64,000 nt of DNA, taken from Larimichthys crocea (Eukaryota > Chordata > Actinopteri > Sciaenidae). The notes beneath the pieces are model-generated. The model saw nothing but the letters and a program-made list of their open reading frames with translations, did not search any database and was not told the origin of the DNA. The position numbers and the translations under genes were made by a program. Location of the stretch: positions 16,282,368-16,346,367 of the forward strand of contig NC_040016.1 of NCBI RefSeq assembly GCF_000972845.2, read 5' to 3'. Shown piece after piece: positions 37,415 to 60,655 of the stretch; position 1 is the stretch's first letter; each line of letters starts with the position of its first letter.

Positions 37415-39964
37415 CATGGTTAACGTCGTGAAATTTCGTGGAAGACAGGAACTGGCCTGTCAGATGATGTGAGATGCCTGAGCCTGTTACTGAACGTTGT
37501 TTTGATACAGTGGTAATCTCCCTCAAGCCAAAAAGTTATCAGTTAAAACCAAGATGGCCATCATAGCACAAATATTCATAATACATGGTAAACCACAGAT
37601 TAGAGTTGAGTTTACTTAATGCAACGCACACACTGCATAGACTCTGTGACCTGGAATCCACTGTCTTGAAAGTGTTGAACTAGGACACAGTTACTTCTGC
37701 CCCAGAACAGAGGCGTGGGTGTTCCTGCTGAAGTTTGGACTAGCCTTAGAAAGAATAGATTCGCCATCTCTTTATAATGACAGGAATGTACAGTGTATTG
37801 AGTTGAATGCATTCTTGAATAATGAATATTGACTTGAAGTCACGGCACATCTATCTCCATTAAAGAGAGTTAAGGTAATATTTCACATAACACCTTTTAA
37901 ATACTACATTTAAAGAAATTCAAGATTTAGTTATACCTTGCAAATTGACACAATAGACAATTAGATTACTTAGATTAGATTACTATTATTATTATTATGG
38001 ATTGCCACAAAGAATTTTAATTTTAATAACTTTTCCTACCTTTCCCTCAAGCACAATCAGAACAATTTGATTTGCACAATGTTTTATGACTAAATACTTG
38101 TAAAACTGTCATGACAAGAATGTTATCATGCTGATGTTAGTTTCATACAGTGAAGTATCACTGTATGAATAAATATGAACGTACTATATAAATAAGCTAT
38201 GCTACACTATATAAATATAGGCAATATACAGAATAGCGTTTTCTGCTTTTCCCTCTGATGTCCTCCATCTACTCTGCAGCAACTCTCATGATCAGTTTTC
38301 AGAGGGACAGTAAACTAAACTACTTTGACCTATAGCTGCTGTTAGCTGATGTCAGTTCAGTTTGTTAGCTGGTTTTCCAGACTGTAAGCCCAGAGCTCAA
38401 GTGTTAGTGTTTGTACCAGAAGCGTTTTGGACCACAAAGAAGAGGAGGTTTTCAGGCCCTGGGCAAAGGGGAATGCAGACTGGGAGTGGACCGGTGTCGT
38501 ACCAGAACTTGGGTTGGACAGGGCAGGCAACGTGATGGGGCTCAGTAGCCTCTATGGACATAATGGTAAGGTAAAGAGACAGAAAAAGATGTTTACGGAA
38601 GAAGCCAAAAAGAGAAAAAGACCAAACAAGAAGTTTTCAGACAGGAGTAAATCTGTAACTGACTTGGTGAAATAAAAGGCTGAAAGAGACGCTGAGCTGG
38701 ACTTCTTGTTTTTGGACTAGTAACATTAGCCGGCTGCTGTGTCTTGTGTTGATGCACTTGACTGATGTTTGACTGTCAGCAAGTTGTTGACTCAATCATT
38801 TTTGATCATAAGTAATATAATCCTAACAAATACATGTGTACAGGTGTCCATATTTATGACAGCGGTATTACACTCTAACGTTAAATTACAAAAATATTCA
38901 TTTCTACTCAATATTACATAAAGTACAGAAGAGAGTAAATACACTTAACTATTTTCCATCACTTGCAATCTCAAATATTTAAACTATTAAAACTACACTT
39001 GAGAGTCAAGTACAAACATTAAGACATAATGTTACATGACCATTGTTTACACGTCTGACCACATTAGATACTGTAAATTTACTTTTGATCGACTTTTCAA
39101 TCTGAAGCGATGACTAAATCTTTGAAGAAAACAAACAATGGAAACACGGATGACTGAAAAAGGTTTTAATTCAGCCTGAACCATACCAAATATGATATAA
39201 TAATGGCACACCTTTGGTTTTTGAACAATCCAACATTAGTAAAATAACAAAAATATCTAGATGCACATGCATTATTTTATGTGCAGGTCCTGCAGAGAGG
39301 AGTTCAATGCCTTAAAGAAGACTCCAGCAATGTGAGGGAATCCTTACAAAAGCAATCATAGTGCTCCATGTTTTAGGTAGTCCTGATTTTAACATGCACA
39401 CTATGCAGAAAAAGACACTCAGCAGTGCACTACACCTCAACAGCTCTTATTCTAACAAAAAAAACAAGAATCAACAGACAGGTTTTTAATATACAGGTGT
39501 CATTGTTTTAGTTATTAATTAATTTTCAAGAAGAACACAAGGTATGAACAGATCATAATGACATTGTTGATAGTAACATTTTTTTGTCTCAGCCTTACAG
39601 CAGGTTTGCTGTTTTAAAGTGAACATCTTTACTCTGTGGCAGCTGTGCTTACGAGGACAATTATCATACAAGGAGGTAAAATCATACTGCATATAAAAAT
39701 ATGCTGGTGTATGTCTTTTGTTGGAATTTTCAACAAACGCAAGTTCACTTTGATAACTGCATATTGTGTTGAACACAAGAAAAGACACATGTCAGTACAT
39801 CAGAAAACAAAATAAACTTCATACAGTACAATCTGGGAAAAAAAATTTAAAAGGCAACAAACAATATTGTTTGGAATATTATTAATTATTAAAAACATAA
39901 TCATGAAAGGATTGTGGTCATAGGGAGCTAGTCCATACTGAAAAAGAACCAACAAACTTATGGT

Positions 39965-40904
39965 TCACTTCTGAGCAGCAGTCCTCGGTTTATTATAAAC
40001 GAGGAAGTCTGAGATGTCGTGCCACACGTTGCTGTCATGGTAGAGGTAGTTCATTGAAGACTGTAGGGAGGGCTGGAGGGTGTGTGGGTAATATTCAAAC
40101 AGCCACAAGACAATGCCCCACACCAGCGTGGCAAACAGTGGGAATGGGTCGCGTTTAGGCTGGGGGATAAATCCTTTCTCGACCGCCAGCCGAGACAGAG
40201 CGAACAGGATCCTGGACAGCAGGTACATGTTGATCTACAGAAGAGCAGAATGGGTCGAACGCTTTTACTTGAACCATCACAGCCTTATAATGATGCGACA
40301 GCAGGTCGATCGTACCTGACTATTGATGTTGTTGTTATCTCCAAACACTAACCATCCTCCAACACAGGCGGCCAGAAAGGAGTGCGACTGCAAAGTCTTC
40401 CCCTGGATCTTCTCCTGCAGGGTTTGCAGTCCTTTGTATGTGAACACAAAGCACGCCAGGTTGCGGGAGTGGGTGTACGTGGCCTTCAAGATGGCTTTGA
40501 GCTTGTCCTTCAAACTATGAGAAGAAAAAAAAACAAGCATGTTCAGACTTTAAGGACAGTCTTGTATTAGCAAAGTGCTTAAACTCAGCTTCTTACCTGC
40601 CACTCCTGAACAGAAATGTCATCACCAGGGCATGGGGAGCTCTGATTTTGGCCCCATATCTGAGAAATAAACACACACAGCTGGTCATGCATGCTCTGTG
40701 TTTGGTGGCTGTAACCTGCAGCTGATCAACCAGTGTCCTGTTAGCCTAAAGAAGTCAACCATCGTTTGGTTTATTCAATCTTTTCACTCACACGGCGCCG
40801 TTTCTGAATCCCTTCACGACCGCCAGCGCAGCTCTGTATTTGTCCTGCTGCAGCAGATGGTTGACGGTGTACATGAGAGTTTTGATCAGGTCAGGACCTG
40901 CCAT
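39965..40904 (-). CDS. pxmp4: PXMP4, peroxisomal membrane protein 4
   Basis: Integral peroxisomal membrane protein of the Tim17/Tim22/Tim23-like family; its molecular function is poorly known. Exons from 5' to 3' on the minus strand: 40904-40792, 40659-40597, 40514-40316, 40234-39965. They total 645 nt (214 aa), against 212 aa in human. The start MAGPDLIKTL lies upstream of the conserved KGFRNGAVYGAKIRAPHALV stretch, which spans the exon 1/2 junction. Exon 3 encodes the Lys-rich loop and the VFGDNNNINSQ motif. Exon 4 encodes the MYLLSRILFALSRLA segment and ends SDFLVYNKPRTAAQK. Hydrophobic segments are consistent with several membrane spans. The gene is complete and ordinary; its place next to itch matches human 20q11. 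Confidence 0.96.
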
Positions 40905-41115
40905 GACTTTCACCAGAGCCGAGGGGACACAAATACATGCTGCACACACACAAACACACAAGCCAGAATGGGGTGTCACACTGAAAACTCGCCGTAGTGC
41001 AACATTTTATATTGGGTTCCTGTCTGAATTAAACACTATTGCCCCCCCAAAAATATAAGTTTTGAAAACAAACCAAAAATAAAAATAATAATAATATAAA
41101 ATATATCTATATCTA

Positions 41116-41163
<48 letters not shown>

Positions 41164-44100
41164 TATAATATATATATATTATATTATATATATATAATGA
41201 ACATATTTTTTACTTAAACAGTGCCCCCATCCTAAAACCTATGGAATATAAGCCGGTGAGACTGTAAAAACTGGTGTTTGTTGTGTACTAGATGGTTACT
41301 TGTTTACATATGTTGTGTTTGTTTGTTTGTATACTGGAGTATTGTAACAAAAAATAAATTATTAAAGTATTTCTGATTCTGTCTGTTCTGGGGTAAAGCT
41401 ACACACCAGACTATCATATTAGGAAACTCTGCTAGTTGCATAATTTAGCTCTTGTATATTACACAATGTGAGGGTGGATGCATCATATGAAGAATGCAGA
41501 CAAATCTAATTTAAACACCTTCATTTAATGAGGTGAAATAAAACAACACACAAAATAGATTTTCTAAACTGATGCGAAGTGTCTGTGAGCTGTCTAAGCA
41601 CCAGCTGTAATTTGTTTGTTACTGCTTTGTACAAAGTAATGAACTGTGTGAGTGACATTGTAAACAAATGGGACAAATGTTGGAGTGACATTTTTTGCAA
41701 CACTTGGCAGGTGGCCCCTCACTTTTGTGTTCCTTTCAAATCAACTATTCACTTCCACTTATTAAAAAAAAAAAAAAAGATAGAGCCTACATCCTACTGT
41801 ATGAAGTGCAGTAACTATTATACAACTTTGATGTATATATAATATGTCTTCATTTTTTATTTAAGAATACAGTAAAATGAAGATAGTAATCTTAAGTAAT
41901 GCTTAAAACCAGAATTGTGAGTGAATCTGGGAATCGGATGAGTCATTTAGCTTTGGCTAAATGAGCAGCCTATAGATATAATGAGTTACACTTTTCAGAA
42001 GAATTATACAAGACTAATGACTAGTCTTTAGTCAGAAGTACTTTCAGGTGGCACAACCTTTAGGATTTGTATTACAGGAGGTCATCATTTAAGAGAGTTT
42101 AGCGTTTCTTTAATGTGTGAGCAGTTTAAGAAACTTGCATCATGTTCTATAGTCACATTCTTTCAGTAACTATAACTGTCAAATGAAATTTAAATGTTTC
42201 TAATTCTGAAATTAATATAAAGGATAATATTATTTCAGTGGCACACAGACTTTAAGAGTTCGACAACTGTTTCCTTGTTTATTTAGAATTAATAAACAAA
42301 AGTAATAAACTGTGTTGTCAACAAATGTGTTTCAGCGATAATAATTAACACCTGTCCTGCAAAAGCCTTTGTTATATTCATTTTATTACTTTTTTTCTCA
42401 ATCAATCCAGTCCACTGTTACATGAAACTGCATCCTTGAAATAAATAGTATTCAACCAATGACCTCTACTTATCAAAAAAGTTAGAGCCTCAAAAAAAAG
42501 AAAAAAAAGAAAAAGAAAACAGTGATTACACTATCAACATGATTTACAATGCAATCAGTACAACTAAAACACTACTTTGCATATTTCTATACATTTAAGT
42601 TCCCCGTGAGCTGGAACACAGCAGAGATTAAACAGTGAAGTGGTTAATTCAACCAGCTTAACTAGTTTGGAGTGTCAAGGTGCTATATTAGAAGTTGTAA
42701 TCTGTTAAAATATTCAACAGTCAACATTTTATTCACAAAACCTTTTTTTAAGATTCTTTTCTTTTTTCAGTTTCTCCTTTTTATAATCTCTTCACAAGTC
42801 TGCAGACCACCATACCGACATTTGTGGGTGTGCATGTATTAAATTACCGCCAATAAGATGGAAAATATGAGATAATGTGAAACATTTGACACAATGAAGT
42901 ATAAGTGAGCAGTAAATGGTATTGACTGAGGGTTAGTTATACGCTGTCAGGTTAGTGAGAGAGAGAGCTTAAGTCATTGAGAACAACCAGCGCGTTTTTT
43001 TTTGTTTGTTTGTTTTTTAAGTATCAGCATTGAGATTATGAAATGACATACAGTCACATGGTTCACACATGGAATAATTCATAAGCAATATTCATGGATA
43101 CATCATTTTGCATTTCTCGGGGGAAATTAAAGGGAACTTGCTAAAACAGAATTTGTAGTTAAGAAATCTGTGACATCAAAATCATACCACACGTACACAC
43201 GCAGCTTGATGATTGGACAGTTACTCAGCGTTAAAAACATCATGTGTCATAATTTACTGGGTGTTAAAAACTGATTGGTGACTTAAGTCAAATAGTTTAC
43301 AAAAAATAATTAAATATAATCCTTTGGTAAACTGGTTCCATAGTCATTTTCTTATATTCTACCTGATACTAAAAAGAAACCTTAAGTTTGACGTTAGCGG
43401 CGATATTTTTTGGAAAAGACATGAAATACACTATTACTGTACAAATCTGAACACCCTATAAAACTAGGGCCACTTTCTATCTCATTAGCTCAAATCTTAA
43501 TTTTCAACTTCTGTCTGCAACTCAAAAGGTGTCCACTGCTTGGGTGAAAGATATTAAACAGGTTTTCTACCTTGCAAGTATATGTACATAAACTGCATTA
43601 GTCACTTAACACATTAAACAGTTAGGATTCAGCATCTTCATAAATGATCTAGGATAATACTTAAATTCTGGACACATACCAGAGAGTTGGCTACCATTCA
43701 GTGGGAATTATTCAGTCATTATGTCATTGTTCTCTGTTACACAACACATCCTAATGCTTCCACTTCATTAGTAATAACTCATAATTAGCAAGAAAAGACT
43801 TCTCAGTCTCCCTGACTGGAAAAAGAAGTGACCACCCAAGGTCAAAGAGGCTGATTTTCTCTACAGCGCAGACCATTTAGGGAAGGCGGAGTTTGTCAAA
43901 TCAAATCACAACCAAACCAGTTTCACCATATATTCTCTACTTCATAATGACAATTTAAATCAATAGTAAATTCTGAGACTTACCAAAGTGTAAAATGATC
44001 AAACAAATCACTGCTTGGCTCTATTATTGGCAAAAATGTTTTCTACAAAACTATTGCACATAAAAATACAACCTCTCTTAAGAACAATCACGACCATCTT

Positions 44101-44898
44101 ACTGCTCACATAACTATGTGCAAACTAGTTCAAAGTTTCAACTCATTAGAAAGTTAAGAAAAATCAACCCAAGAGAAATTACCATTTCAATTAGCATGAT
44201 CATATTATTAAAGTTATTAAAGGAACTGCGTATGTGCTGCAGGGAGTCAGTCCTGTCAGTTGTTAGAAAAAAACAACAACAAAAAAAAAACATTCATCCT
44301 TAGAATAAAAGAAAAATAAAAGTTAAATCTGAAACCATATATGTGCCTCTGATGTTGCTTTTAGATATGAAGCTTTTTTTTATTTTAGGTCAAAATGCAC
44401 AAATATGGTTCTCTCCTCTGAAATTATTCATTCTAGTGCATAGACCCGACAAGACGGCTCTTAAGAAGTTACTACTGCACAGATTCACAGATGTACGTGT
44501 AGAAACTGCACTTGCGCAACATACAGCGAGTGCAGACATGACGGGGCAAGAAAGGCGTCTCTGCTGCCTCCATCACATTATGAATGGGCCCGAGAGCAGG
44601 GGTAAGTGACAGAGCTGGATTAGGGTGGAACTGAAGTAAAACAGGGTGAGGAGGGTTCACAGTTCTCTTGTGGGATAAATTAATTTTATGACTAAACAGC
44701 TTAAGGGGGGGGGGCAGTTGTTTCCTACATATGATAATGTGACAGAAAATAAAGACTTGTACGTCCATCTACCAGTTTATAAGCAGCTCCTGGCTGCAAG
44801 GAGACTCTGTTGAAAAGTGCTCTTGTCTGAAATGGATATGGCTCCTCAAAGCCCTCACTACTCCATCATTCCATCCCGCAGCTCTTGCTCTTGTTGCA
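40905..44898. other. Spacer between pxmp4 and itch, including itch 3' UTR
   Basis: An AT-rich 4-kb stretch. It holds an AT microsatellite (41093-41199) and poly-A runs near 41763 and 42495. The right part is probably itch 3' UTR: a minus-strand AATAAA candidate lies at 44384-44379, about 515 nt after the stop, but other signals may be used. No further gene was recognised. Confidence 0.5.
41093..41199. repeat. AT-rich palindromic microsatellite
   Basis: About 105 bp of almost pure TA steps with ATCTAT and TTATAATA interruptions, able to fold into cruciform or hairpin structures. Confidence 0.9.
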
Positions 44899-55106
<10,208 letters not shown>

Positions 55107-55131
<25 letters not shown>

Positions 55132-55166
55132 GGTTCATCCATAACACTGCAGCCTTGTTTGAGGAC
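55107..55166 (-). other. itch: itch first coding exon with overlapping upstream ORF
   Basis: The exon begins after an acceptor at 55167 (TTGTTGCAG) and ends at the donor after 55107. An upstream ATG at 55142 opens a four-codon frame (ATG GAT GAA CCA TGA) whose TGA overlaps the main ATG at 55131 as ATGA. The main start has A at -3. A third ATG (55138) is also out of frame. Confidence 0.65.
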
Positions 55167-56989
55167 CTGCAACAACAACAACAACATCAGGTGTAAACAC
55201 GGACACTCTATGCAGGTAACCTACTTAAGGAGTGATTAGGCTATTAGGTTGCTACAGTCAGTGGAAAATGCAGCCTGACTTTAGAAACAATACAATGACA
55301 AGCGTGGATAGAAGAGGCTATCTGAATAAAATATCACAGTACGTACTCATACGTACTTTAAGTGAAGTAAAGTTTGTATGACAGCTTATTTATCTCCACA
55401 ATAAGTAAAGCTAAGCTAAGTATTTCAGGTGACTACGCTATTGCACAAACTGTGCACACATTAGACTGTATACAATGTATTATTTGCCAGCTCTAAACAG
55501 TAACGTGTCTCTCAAACTGTTAAGACATCTAGTTGTCTGGTTTTAATCTTCGAGCTATTTCGGGAAACCACCGTATACATGACGGACAGCACGGCTAAAT
55601 TAAGTATCGCTAAACCTACTCTGCTAATCTTTGACAATATCCCTCACTAGGACAAGATGCTGATTTAAATGCTAGACAGTGTACGTTAATATGGTTTGAT
55701 AAGAGGATGTTTTGTGTGTCAGACAGTGGAGTTGTCAAAGAGTCGACGTGTTTCATGCTATCTGCCGAGAGCAACTGTAGCTTGATAGCTCGATCTGTCA
55801 GTTAGCAGCGGTTAGCCGACAAGAGATCTGTTGCCAGGACAACTTCAGACACCAACCTGTTAAAGAGTAAAGGTTTCGACTTTGACATCGCTAAGGTGTA
55901 TTGTTGACTATGATGTAAATGCTTTTTGTGAATTATTAACAGAAACTGAGAAGTTCAACCAACGGTGGCAACTTTGTTCCCCCGACGTCCTGAACACGGA
56001 GGCTGTAGCTAACCATGCATTAAGTATCGTTAGTGAAATTAAAAACCAGCCGGCTCCCCGAGCCAGCTTCGATCGTTCAGTCGAGGGGAAATCTCACACA
56101 AGTTATCCAGCAAAAAGACTAAATGTTAAATACCTGAAAGAAGCAGACGACAAAGGGCCACACGGACTTCAGTATCAGCTATGCCTAGATTGTTGACAGA
56201 TAGCAGCAGACCTGTGTTCCGCTAGCTAGCGAGAACAAGAGCAGCTTACCGGTACGAGCTTTTCAGAATAAAATAGTATAAAACTACAACAGATGTTAGC
56301 GAACGAGATTCAGCATAATGTTTTCTTTTGTATGACATGCATTAAATATTTTGAGGGGTTTTTTTTTTGTTGCCTCCGTGTCTATCACGAATTTATATAG
56401 TCTTTAAAACAGAAACAGTAGTGTTATCTTTCATTGCCACATTAATGGTTGTAGGCTCAAAGCCTGCCTGAAGAAACTCGTTTTGCTATTTTAATTCCTG
56501 CTTTGGCTGTTGCTTTTTTTTTTATTTATGTATTATTAGTAGTGGTGGTAGTAGCGCTAACAGTAGCAATATTCGTATTTTTGATTAAGTCCGATTTTAT
56601 TTTGAAGGCTAAAACGGCATGACGTTCAAATTGACATTGACGTCACCAAAACAGAAATAGTCGCAATTAAATTATTAAAATAAAAAAGCACTCCTGTGCA
56701 CTTAATTGTGTGCTATCGTATAATGTTAAAGCTGCGTTTATTCCCACAGTGTGTGTTACGTTAATTAATAGAACAACTACAATAATAAAACTACATTTCT
56801 GATGGTAAATGGCGCTGTTGTCGGGCACGCCCACTCCTGTCCGTCCTCGAGCTTGGTCTCGTGATAGCTCCCAGATACCGTAGTCAGCTGTTAGCACGTA
56901 GCACCTCCAACTTCTCGTTTAAAAAAAAACAAAAAGTCATGTTATTCACCTAGAAAACATTTGCGAAATAATCTCAGCGAACATTAAAG
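55167..56989. promoter_or_regulatory. Divergent itch/bloc1s1 promoter region
   Basis: itch (minus) and bloc1s1 (plus) are head to head. Candidate donors for an untranslated itch exon lie at 56250 (CGTACCG followed by GTAAGC) and about 55856. The itch start is therefore probably near or right of 56250, leaving at most about 700 bp to the bloc1s1 ATG. The open frame 55882-56196 lies antisense in this zone and shows no domain. No TATA box is evident for bloc1s1. Confidence 0.5.
56638..56645. promoter_or_regulatory. Consensus CRE (TGACGTCA)
   Basis: A full palindromic CREB/ATF site sits between the divergent itch and bloc1s1 genes, about 345 bp before the bloc1s1 ATG. A second related site (ATGACGTT) lies about 20 bp to its left near 56619-56626. 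Binding is inferred from sequence only. Confidence 0.5.
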
Positions 56990-59900
56990 ATGTTGTCTCG
57001 TCTACTGAAGGAGCACCAGGCGAAGCAAAATGAGAGAAAGGAGCTGCAAGGTAAGCAGCTGTCTGTCGTGCTAACAGAAGCTAAAAACAAAGCAGAGTGA
57101 GTTTTACAGAGGTCAGCCAGAGTATTGTTGATTTGTCTGAATGTGTTTTTTTAACTTTGCACAGAGAGACGCAGGCGTGAGGCTATCTCTGCAGCCACCT
57201 GTCTGACAGAAGCCCTGGTGGACCACCTCAATGTTGGGTATGAAAATCCAGCTTCCCCCCTCTGAGGTTTAGCGGACGCCCTGTTGTTGTTCAGTTTAAT
57301 TAGTATAGTATTGTGAAGAAATTGCTGAAGTCAAAGGTCAATGGTGAGGTCAGGAGGGAAGAAAGTGTTCAGGAGCCTCTGATGTCTTATGCTGTATTAT
57401 TTATTGTTGCTTGGCCAAGGAGAATTAGAGACACTCTCAAAGTTCATCAGAAGTGCCTGAGTCGGTCTCACATTCTGCCAAACTCATGCTGATGGTCAGA
57501 CTTTAAACCCCTACAGATAACACACAAATACTATACGCCTAGAATTAGTCAAAGAGAATGTCTTTACCCATGCAGGTGTTATTGTCAGCACATTCTCGTC
57601 TGGAGACACAGATGTTTATGCAGATTGGATCATCAACGACAAGCTATTTATTATGACTAGGAAGGCAGCAATAGGTCTCTTCGACCCTGGCCACCACAGT
57701 GTTGAGATAGACTGGCATCTACTGTTCCCAACCAAAGCCAAACAACTAATACTGCTGAGGACCTCAAGGCCCCCACGTGACCTCGTGTAACCTAAGGATA
57801 GAAAATTCCATAACAAGTAGGTGAGGAATAGACCTTTTTCACAGCAGCTGTTGTTGCCAATGATACTAATTAGATCACAGAGTCAGGGTGCTGCTGTGGT
57901 GCATGTTGACTCAAGTCTCTGCTGCAATAAATGGACCTGAACCTTAATTCGTCTCATTGGAAACACCTGCCTTGACCCTACTAATTATTTCATGTCACAG
58001 TGTGTGCTGTGAAAAGGGTCTGTTGGTCATTGGATGTGTAGTCATCTTCACTAAGTAGAGTTATGTCCCAGTAAAAGGTATACTTCACATAAATCTAAAA
58101 GATTCATGTCCAAAACCTTTGCCACCCGGCTCTCAGACATACAAATCTGCACAGAAGACAAAAGACTAATTGATTATTTGACTACATTTGAATTACATCA
58201 GTAATTAGGGCTGTCTGTAACTTTTCTGATTCTAGGTATAATTAAAGAAATGTCAGAAAATAGTAAAAATTTTCATAGAAACAAAATGATTTTGGGGTCA
58301 TTCTGGTTCTCTGCTATCAATTTTGAGAAGTGTGCTTGTCTTGTGTGTTTAATTGCCTTGTTGTGAACCGTCAGTTGAGGATTTATAATCAATTTATTCT
58401 TTTTCCAATTTCTTTTTGCTTTGCAACTCTCTTTAGCTGTTTAGTTTTCTCATTTCTCCACAGAGGTATTAATCTTTTACAGCCACTTTGTCGATGGTTG
58501 ACCTTAGTTTGCGATGTCTTCAGCTAGCTTGTTATCTGATGATAAGTAAAGTACAGAGCAAATTCTAATTTTGTTTGTCCAGTGACAATGGTGTGGACAA
58601 TGGAGCATTTACTCCTGGTACAGTGCACGTGCTAAATGATTCTTATGCATTATGAAAGTCACAGGTGATGTTTATTAAAGCCTGACTAGTTACCATGATT
58701 CCCTAAAAGATTCAGTCAAGCTGACTTCCTTATGTTTCCCACCACCAACGCCTCTTTCTGAACAAATAGACTAAATCAATCCATTCTTTGTAGAGTAGAA
58801 TTGGCCTAATGCGAGACACAACCACAAATAAGAATTTTTTAAAGATTATTAACATTGTGAAAGTTGTGATGAAACAAGACAATCAGCTTAAAGAACAAGA
58901 CTGGAATGTAACTACCATTGCTTATTGTGCTGTTCCTTTTATAGAAAGGATTATGGCTAAAATCCTTTAGTGACTTGGTAAGATTTAGTCTTAGTTAGTT
59001 TGAGTAATACTGTATGTTTTCACTAGTAAGTCTTACATGTCACAGGGGAATGTGCTTGATTTTCATGTATTAACTATATTTTAGCACTTTACAAAGTTGT
59101 TTTCTGTTTTTATTTTAGAGTTGCTCAGGCATACGTAAACCAGCGCAAGCTTGATCACGAGGTGAAGACTCTCCAAGTGCAGGCGAGCCAATTCTCCAAA
59201 CAAACTGCTCAGTGGATCAGTATGGTGGAGGGTTTCAATCAGGCCCTGAAGGTAGGACACACTGTATCAGCAAGAAATGAATCTAAAAACGAGGTTGTTC
59301 TGTCATGTAATTTGCTTATACAATATCAACTTTATTTAACCATTTACATTTTATAAGCCCTCAGCTGTCAGATTAATTAGTGCTCTTTTTATTGTACTAT
59401 ATATGCCTGAAGTCAGTTTACTTGCCTCTATACAAATCATTTTAATTCTTACTTGCGAAACTTGACATGTCTGAAAAACAGGCGGCAAACTGCACAACAC
59501 ATAGCTGAAGTTTCACCCACATTCTTTAATGCTACCCAACTAAACTTTTTTTCCACTGTCACCATTTCTTGTGAGGTACAACTCTTCTTTAGTCACTTCA
59601 ATTATCAGCTTAAAAATACTATATCTTTTTTACCATTGCTCAATCAGGCAAGTGATTTGCTAGATTTACTTGGCTGTCATGGCAGTTTACTCTCCTCAAG
59701 CAATAAGGCAATCCTTACTGTGGGTCCACTAAAAGCAGATTAGTTTCATTCAAGGGCCTTCACACAGGTCTTAGGACTTAGATCTGTGTGGATTTGACAG
59801 GTGGTAAAAGTAATTCATAAAAGAGTTACCACTCCCCCTGCAATTTACTCATCTTTACAGGGTGAAAGAATGCCAGGCAACGTTTAAAGCTTTATATTAG

Positions 59901-60058
59901 TAAACGTACACTGTGGTGATACTAATTCTCCACTGTATTTTAAACAGGAAATTGGGGATGTGGAGAACTGGGCCCGCAGTATTGAGATGGACATGAGAAC
60001 GATTGCCACAGCTCTAGAGTACGTGCACAAGGGTCAACTTCAATCTGCTTCCTCATAA
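56990..60058 (+). CDS. bloc1s1: BLOC1S1, BLOC-1/BORC subunit 1
   Basis: Subunit shared by BLOC-1 (lysosome-related organelle biogenesis) and BORC (lysosome positioning); also reported as a GCN5L1 acetylation regulator. Exons: 56990-57050, 57165-57237, 59119-59251, 59948-60058; 378 nt, 125 aa, the same length as the short mammalian form. The protein starts MLSRLLKEHQAKQNERKELQ. It is basic and helical with predicted coiled-coil character, and contains the family stretch LTEALVDHLNVGVAQAYVNQ across the exon 2/3 junction. It ends ALEYVHKGQLQSASS. All junctions are GT/AG and in phase. It is head to head with itch and followed in the same direction by an RDH gene, as BLOC1S1 and RDH5 are neighbours in mammals. 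Confidence 0.97.
57238..59118 (+). other. bloc1s1: bloc1s1 intron 2
   Basis: A 1.9-kb phase-2 intron. It contains a MITE-like element with inverted ends (57831-58020) and a possible diverged hAT-type fragment at 58180-58310 (GGGCTGTCTGTAACTTTTCT then AAATGTCAGAAAATAG). No exon was recognised. Confidence 0.65.
57831..58020. mobile_element. MITE-like element with terminal inverted repeats
   Basis: A 190-bp segment whose left end GACCTTTTTCACAGCA is matched in reverse complement by GACCCTTTTCACAGCA at the right end (one mismatch in 16). A weaker second match follows (ACTAATTAG against ATAATTAG). No target-site duplication was clear and no coding frame exists, so the superfamily is unassigned. 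Confidence 0.55.
59252..59947 (+). other. bloc1s1: bloc1s1 intron 3
   Basis: A 0.7-kb phase-0 intron without recognised features. Confidence 0.7.
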
Positions 60059-60655
60059 AGTTCATGGTGGGATGTTTGCAGTTGAGACTAAAGACACTGG
60101 GACTCCTATCAGCAAAGATGCAAGCAGCAATGACTTGGCTCATCTGCATGCCTCTCTGAGCAGGCTAATGCTGATGGCTACTTTGAGAAGACAATTAATT
60201 TAATGCTTAAGTTGTTAAGCTGGAGTGTAAAATGAAATGTGTCCAACGTCTGTTTAGTAGTGACTACATAACATTTCAGTAATTTAATTACTGAGTAAAA
60301 AAAATGAGAAGTCGGTATGTTTTTATTTCTTTTCTTGTTTTTGTTTTTTTTTCTTGGGAGGCGTTACATGTAACAAGTTAGTTCACTTGCTTGTAATAGT
60401 TTTAAGAGCCACCTGTCTTCTTGTTTGTAATGTCTCCTAAAATGATTTTTTTAGAAAGGCTTCACTGTACGCCTGTGCACAGTGATGACTACCGTTTTTG
60501 CCAGACAACTTGACTTGAAATGTTGTTGCCATTCAGTGATGTAACATTGTTTATAATAGTTAAAACACAGACTGGTGTTTTGTTTTTGTTTTTTTAAATA
60601 TACACATGGTTTCATAATGGCTATTATCTGAAAATAAATAAATAAATTCATATGA
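60059..60655 (+). other. bloc1s1: bloc1s1 3' UTR with polyadenylation signal
   Basis: After TAA at 60056-60058, overlapping AATAAA hexamers occur at about 60633-60646. Their use would give a 3' UTR of about 600 nt. Confidence 0.6.

Larger units (their letters stand above)
36290..39964. other. Intergenic region between transglutaminase and pxmp4
   Basis: Contains a tRNA-derived SINE (about 36945-37130), a long GT/GC tract (37341-37414), and, towards the right, probable pxmp4 3' UTR. The open frame at 38427-38675 has a Lys/Arg-rich tail but no recognised domain, splice context or homologue; I do not call it a gene. Confidence 0.5.

Noticed and set aside
38427..38675. Open frame with a Lys/Arg-rich tail between the transglutaminase and pxmp4
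   Set aside because: The basic tail is weakly reminiscent of DNA-binding ORFs of fish repeats, but no family signature is clear and no terminal repeats were found.
55882..56196. Open frame of 104 codons in the itch/bloc1s1 region
   Set aside because: It lies antisense to the itch 5' region and has no recognisable domain or homologue. It is kept only as a possible antisense transcript.
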